DNA from: an uncultured Rhodospirillaceae bacterium
Lineage (GTDB): Bacteria; Pseudomonadota; Alphaproteobacteria; Thalassobaculales; Thalassobaculaceae
Direction of reading: 5' to 3'
DNA: 8,795 bases
NCBI GenBank assembly: GCA_937891725.1
Contig: CALAHL010000409.1
Location: 1 to 8,795, forward strand
Both the position numbers and the translations under genes were made by a program. The notes under the pieces were generated by a model. The model searched no databases, was not told the DNA's origin, and was given only the letters and a program-made list of their open reading frames with translations. Below are positions 6,048 to 8,795 of this stretch, piece after piece. Every line of letters starts with the position of its first letter. Position 1 is the stretch's first letter.

Positions 6048-7310
6048 ATGACCCAATCTAGCGCTGAATCCGTCGCCGAACAGAACCCCTCTCGGCACGA
6101 CACCCAACCCAATCCGATCAGATGGCTCGTCCTGTTCGGTGTATGGGGGGTCTATTTCAGCTTCGGTCTGACCATTGCCGGCCTCGCGCCGCTGATTGGG
6201 CCGATCACGCGCGACCTGGAAATCAGCCACACCGCGATGGGCGGCGTACTGGGCATCTGGCAGCTGATCTACATCATGGTGGCGGTTCCCTGCGGGGCCT
6301 TCCTCGACCGGGTCGGCGCCCGGCGGGCCCTGTTCATTGGGGCCCTGATCATCGCGGGGTCCGGCATGCTGCGCGGGATCGCGGATGGGGTTCTGATGCT
6401 CTATCTCGCCGTTGGCCTGTTCGGGGTCGGTGGTCCGATCGTTTCCGCCGGCGCCCCCAAGGTGATCGCGCGCTGGTTCAGGGGCTCGGAGCGCGGTCTG
6501 GCGATGGGCATGTACATCACAGGACCGAACCTCGGGGCCATCGTGTCGTTCTCGCTGACGAATTCGGTCCTGATGCCGGCCTTCGACAACGACTGGCGGC
6601 TGGTTCTGCAGGTCTGGGCGCTGGTGGCCTTCATTGCCGGCATCCTCTGGCTGCTGATTGCCAGCCTGCGTCCGGTCCGATCACGCGATGACGCCGAGGA
6701 GGCTGCCACCAAGAAGGCGCCGCAGATGGAGACCATCAAGGCGTTGGTGGCGATCCCGGCGGTTCGGATCCTGTTGGTGATGAGCGTCGGAATCTTCATG
6801 TACAATCACGGCCTCAGCAACTGGCTGCCGGAACTGCTGCGGGTCTCCGGCATGACGCCGGTGGAGGCCGGCTACTGGGCGACGGTGCCGACCGTGATCG
6901 GTATCCTAGGCGCGCTGACTATCCCACGCCTTGCCACACCGGACCGCCGCTTCAAAATCCTGGCCATCCTGTTCGTGGCGGCCCTCGCCTCCTGCATTCT
7001 GATCGAGATGGGCTGGACGCCGGGACTGATGGTCGGGCTGATCCTCCAGGGGATCGCCCGCTCTTCCCTCATGACGGTGGCGATCCTGACCCTTGTTGAA
7101 ACGCCCGGTGTGGGCGAAGAGCGGGCCGGGACCGCAGGGGGGCTGTTTTTCTCCGCGGCCGAGATCGGCGGCGCCGGGGGACCGTTCATGCTGGGTCTAC
7201 TCTATGACGCGACCGGCGGGTTCAAGGCGGGCCTGATCCTGCTGGGCATTCTGTCAGCCTTGATGTTGTTTTGTGTGGCGGCTCTTGCAAAACTCGGTAA
7301 GCCTCGTTAG
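6048..7310 (+). CDS. Major facilitator superfamily (MFS) transporter
   Basis: A complete 420-residue inner-membrane protein of the usual MFS length, with about 12 hydrophobic segments. A hydrophilic tail (1-24) precedes TM1 (about 27-47). The MFS motif A appears between TM2 and TM3 as GAFLDRVGARRAL (83-95), and a charged central cytoplasmic loop (about 207-231, RSRDDAEEAATKK) separates the two six-helix halves. The block PKVIARWFRGSERGLAMGM (137-155), followed by GPNLGA, is common in anion/organic-acid-type MFS carriers and in CynX/NimT-like permeases. The substrate cannot be assigned, but a small carboxylate is plausible. It starts 28 bases from the divergent hydrolase gene, so it is likely the importer or exporter for the compound handled by the hydrolase and SDR. 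The ATG at 6048 lacks a good Shine-Dalgarno, so the exact start is slightly uncertain. Confidence 0.93.
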   Translation: MTQSSAESVAEQNPSRHDTQPNPIRWLVLFGVWGVYFSFGLTIAGLAPLIGPITRDLEISHTAMGGVLGIWQLIYIMVAVPCGAFLDRVGARRALFIGALIIAGSGMLRGIADGVLMLYLAVGLFGVGGPIVSAGAPKVIARWFRGSERGLAMGMYITGPNLGAIVSFSLTNSVLMPAFDNDWRLVLQVWALVAFIAGILWLLIASLRPVRSRDDAEEAATKKAPQMETIKALVAIPAVRILLVMSVGIFMYNHGLSNWLPELLRVSGMTPVEAGYWATVPTVIGILGALTIPRLATPDRRFKILAILFVAALASCILIEMGWTPGLMVGLILQGIARSSLMTVAILTLVETPGVGEERAGTAGGLFFSAAEIGGAGGPFMLGLLYDATGGFKAGLILLGILSALMLFCVAALAKLGKPR

Positions 7311-7375
7311 GAATTTTTTAATGTTGGGTTGAAATACTCGGCTCGGAAATGCCTCATTGAGCAGAGTTTTGATCA

Positions 7376-7903
7376 ATGACTGATAGAACATTTGCTGATA
7401 CGGGTCGCGAACTGGCCGTCACCTACCTGCGTGACGGTCCGTTGGTCGGCCCCGACAGCCCGTTTATCAAATTCCAGCAGCGCCTGCGTCTAACTCACGC
7501 CGACCACGTCATGCGGCCGGAAAGCGTTCCGGTCGATCTGGTCGCGGAAATGGGGTTCCTCGGACGCACGCATATCGTCGATTGTTCGGCTGATGATCCG
7601 GAAAATTACCGCTTCGTCTACTATGGGCGCGACGTTCTGATGGAGAACGGGCGCAATTTCGAAGGCCAGCGCGTCCGCGACGCAAGCTGGCGTGCCGTGA
7701 GAGATTTCGGAGCCGGCGAATACAGCCGGATCAAGACCAGGGCGGCGGGAGATTTCTCAGCCGATTTTTCCCGCGTTTCCTATATCTCGGAGGATACGAG
7801 TTTCTCCTATCGCCGGATGGTTCTGCCACTTTCGAAAACCGGCTCCGATGTAACCCATCTTTTGGTGTCCATCCTCCTCGAGGATGTCACAATCGGCGGA
7901 TAG
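7376..7903 (+). CDS. Small stand-alone PAS-domain-like protein
   Basis: A complete 175-residue soluble protein with no signal peptide or membrane segment. The layout resembles the PAS_5 type found widely in Alphaproteobacteria: a proline-containing lead-in (RPESVPVDLVAEMGFLGRTH, 47-66), a core of ENYRFVYYGRDVLMENGRNFEGQRV (76-100) that matches the fryR-x-GT-l---G-d-tG pattern of that family, a middle helix region, and the closing strands RRMVLPLSKTGSDVTHLLVS (146-165). The family is thought to sense small molecules or a redox state. There is no attached kinase, cyclase or DNA-binding domain, so any output would need a partner protein. ATG 7376 follows the transporter stop by 65 bases with a weak GCAGAG leader. 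It may be co-transcribed with the transporter or have its own promoter. The identification is by pattern only. Confidence 0.72.
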   Translation: MTDRTFADTGRELAVTYLRDGPLVGPDSPFIKFQQRLRLTHADHVMRPESVPVDLVAEMGFLGRTHIVDCSADDPENYRFVYYGRDVLMENGRNFEGQRVRDASWRAVRDFGAGEYSRIKTRAAGDFSADFSRVSYISEDTSFSYRRMVLPLSKTGSDVTHLLVSILLEDVTIGG

Positions 7904-7928
7904 GGTCTCGAAATCCTGCCCGCCTCCG

Positions 7929-7951
7929 GATCGGTGGCGTCCCCACCGGTC
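7929..7951. terminator. Hairpin after the PAS-like gene, possible terminator
   Basis: Bases 7929-7937 pair with 7943-7951: a nine-pair stem with one T-G wobble, core CGGTGG/CCACCG, and a five-base loop CGTCC. It begins 26 bases after the PAS gene stop, in the 166-base gap before the channel gene. There is no T-run after it, so it may be a transcript-end stabiliser, a weak terminator or chance. I see no other clear feature in this gap. Confidence 0.35.
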
Positions 7952-8069
7952 GCCGACACTTCGGGATTGGTCGACGACCCGAGCGCAATCCGTTAAAACC
8001 CAACTCACGCCCCGCGGTCGACATCGAGCGCGTTGGGACCCCTTTGCACCCTCCTCGGTTGACCCCCAT

Positions 8070-8795
8070 ATGGCTTTCACATTTCGCAGCACCGCCCTTG
8101 GCAGATCCCTCCAAGCGAGCGTCTTCCTTCTGATCCTCACGGTCTTCGCCGCGTTTTCGACCGGCGGCATGGCCCAAGACAGCGGTTCGACGGACGCGGT
8201 TGCTGACAATCGGGCGTCCCTCGAACGTCTGCTCCAGACCATCGAGGATCCCGACAAGCGTGCGGCATTGCTGCAGGACATACGCGGTCTGCTGCAAATC
8301 TCGGAGGGCGCCGGCACGCCGGAGACGGTCCCCCAACCGCAGAACAACCACGGTCTGACCGACCAGTTATCGGATGTGGTCAATGAGCAGACCAACCGGG
8401 TGACCCATGTCTTCGACCAGGTCGTTCGGGCGATCCAGGCTATTCAGGCCCTGCCGGACTGGTTGCAACAACAGGCAACCGATCCTCGGCGGCAGGCGTT
8501 CTGGATCGAGATCGCCACCGTCGGTATCGGCTTTCCGATCCTGGTGGCCTTGCTGGCTCGGTGGCTGGCGGCATTGATCCTGGGCCGTGCCATCCGACGG
8601 GTTCGCGCGACCGAACCGAAGAGCATCCCCGGAAGAATTGCCACCGCGACAATCGTCACGATCTTTCAGGCGCTGACCGTCGCAGCGGTTCTTGCGGCCG
8701 GTTGGCTGGCCCTGAAGGCCGTCGGGCGCAGCCCTGAGGCGGACTCAATCGCCCGGGTCCTGATCCTTGCGATCGCCATCCAAAGCGCTGTCGGG
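8070..8795 (+). CDS. Probable MscS-family mechanosensitive channel, N-terminal part (3'-partial)
   Basis: An open frame from ATG 8070 runs without a stop to the last base, giving 242 residues; the rest lies beyond the window. Residues 13-30 form a hydrophobic signal peptide with probable cleavage near GGMA (32-35), so the mature N terminus should be periplasmic. A helical region follows with SLERLLQTIEDPDKRAALLQ (50-69), a pattern I associate with the N-terminal domain of YbiO-like MscS channels, then a linker and a long amphipathic helix (about 96-136). Hydrophobic membrane segments follow at about 146-172 and 193-217, and a third begins near 228. The diagnostic MscS pore helix and beta domain are not in the window, so the family call is moderate. 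No clear Shine-Dalgarno precedes the ATG; no earlier in-frame start is found in the gap. Such channels release solutes on osmotic downshock. Confidence 0.68.
   Translation, partial: MAFTFRSTALGRSLQASVFLLILTVFAAFSTGGMAQDSGSTDAVADNRASLERLLQTIEDPDKRAALLQDIRGLLQISEGAGTPETVPQPQNNHGLTDQLSDVVNEQTNRVTHVFDQVVRAIQAIQALPDWLQQQATDPRRQAFWIEIATVGIGFPILVALLARWLAALILGRAIRRVRATEPKSIPGRIATATIVTIFQALTVAAVLAAGWLALKAVGRSPEADSIARVLILAIAIQSAVG

Noticed and set aside
7300..7322. T-run after the transporter stop as an intrinsic terminator
   Set aside because: The six-T run is preceded only by a three-pair CCT/AGG stem, too weak for a terminator.
7757..8395. Minus-strand open frame of 212 codons
   Set aside because: It is antisense to the PAS-like gene end and the channel gene start, is arginine/serine-rich and lacks motifs; the plus-strand signal peptide and helices explain the sequence better.

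Overview
This is a high-GC stretch (well above 60% GC in the genes by eye) with tightly packed genes, Shine-Dalgarno leaders, a twin-arginine-exported enzyme and protein families common in Alphaproteobacteria. A Rhodospirillales-type or related marine/soil alphaproteobacterium is the best guess. That guess rests on style and remembered family resemblance, not on a marker gene. I see no rRNA, tRNA, CRISPR array, insertion sequence, integrase or phage gene. The window looks like ordinary chromosomal accessory metabolism.

Layout. (1) Bases 1-1089, +: the C-terminal part of a FAD-dependent oxidoreductase of the halogenase/LodB-like type, cut by the left edge. (2) Bases 2780-1075, -: a two-gene operon of a fold-type I PLP aminotransferase followed by a GNAT acetyltransferase. 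The two overlap at ATGA, and the GNAT gene runs 15 bases into the convergent flavoprotein gene. (3) Bases 2781-2991: an AT-rich divergent promoter region. (4) Bases 2992-4131, +: a Tat-exported SMP-30/gluconolactonase-like beta-propeller enzyme, followed by a strong GC hairpin between convergent genes. (5) Bases 6019-4185, -: an operon of a MetX-like alpha/beta hydrolase and an SDR-family protein with an altered catalytic tetrad. (6) Bases 6048-7310, +: a major facilitator transporter, divergent from the hydrolase with only 28 bases between the starts. (7) Bases 7376-7903, +: a small stand-alone PAS-like protein. (8) Bases 8070-8795, +: the N-terminal part of a probable MscS-family mechanosensitive channel, cut by the right edge.

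How the parts may work together. Transporter, alpha/beta hydrolase and SDR form a plausible uptake-and-breakdown cassette for an unidentified small organic acid, ester or amide. The periplasmic lactonase-like enzyme could feed it or act independently. The aminotransferase and GNAT are translationally coupled and probably act on one amino compound or on its toxic product. No substrate can be read from the sequence. The most unusual point is the SDR: the YxxxK lysine is a threonine, and a lysine sits where the catalytic asparagine normally is. I found nothing I would call a clearly new defence or mobile system.
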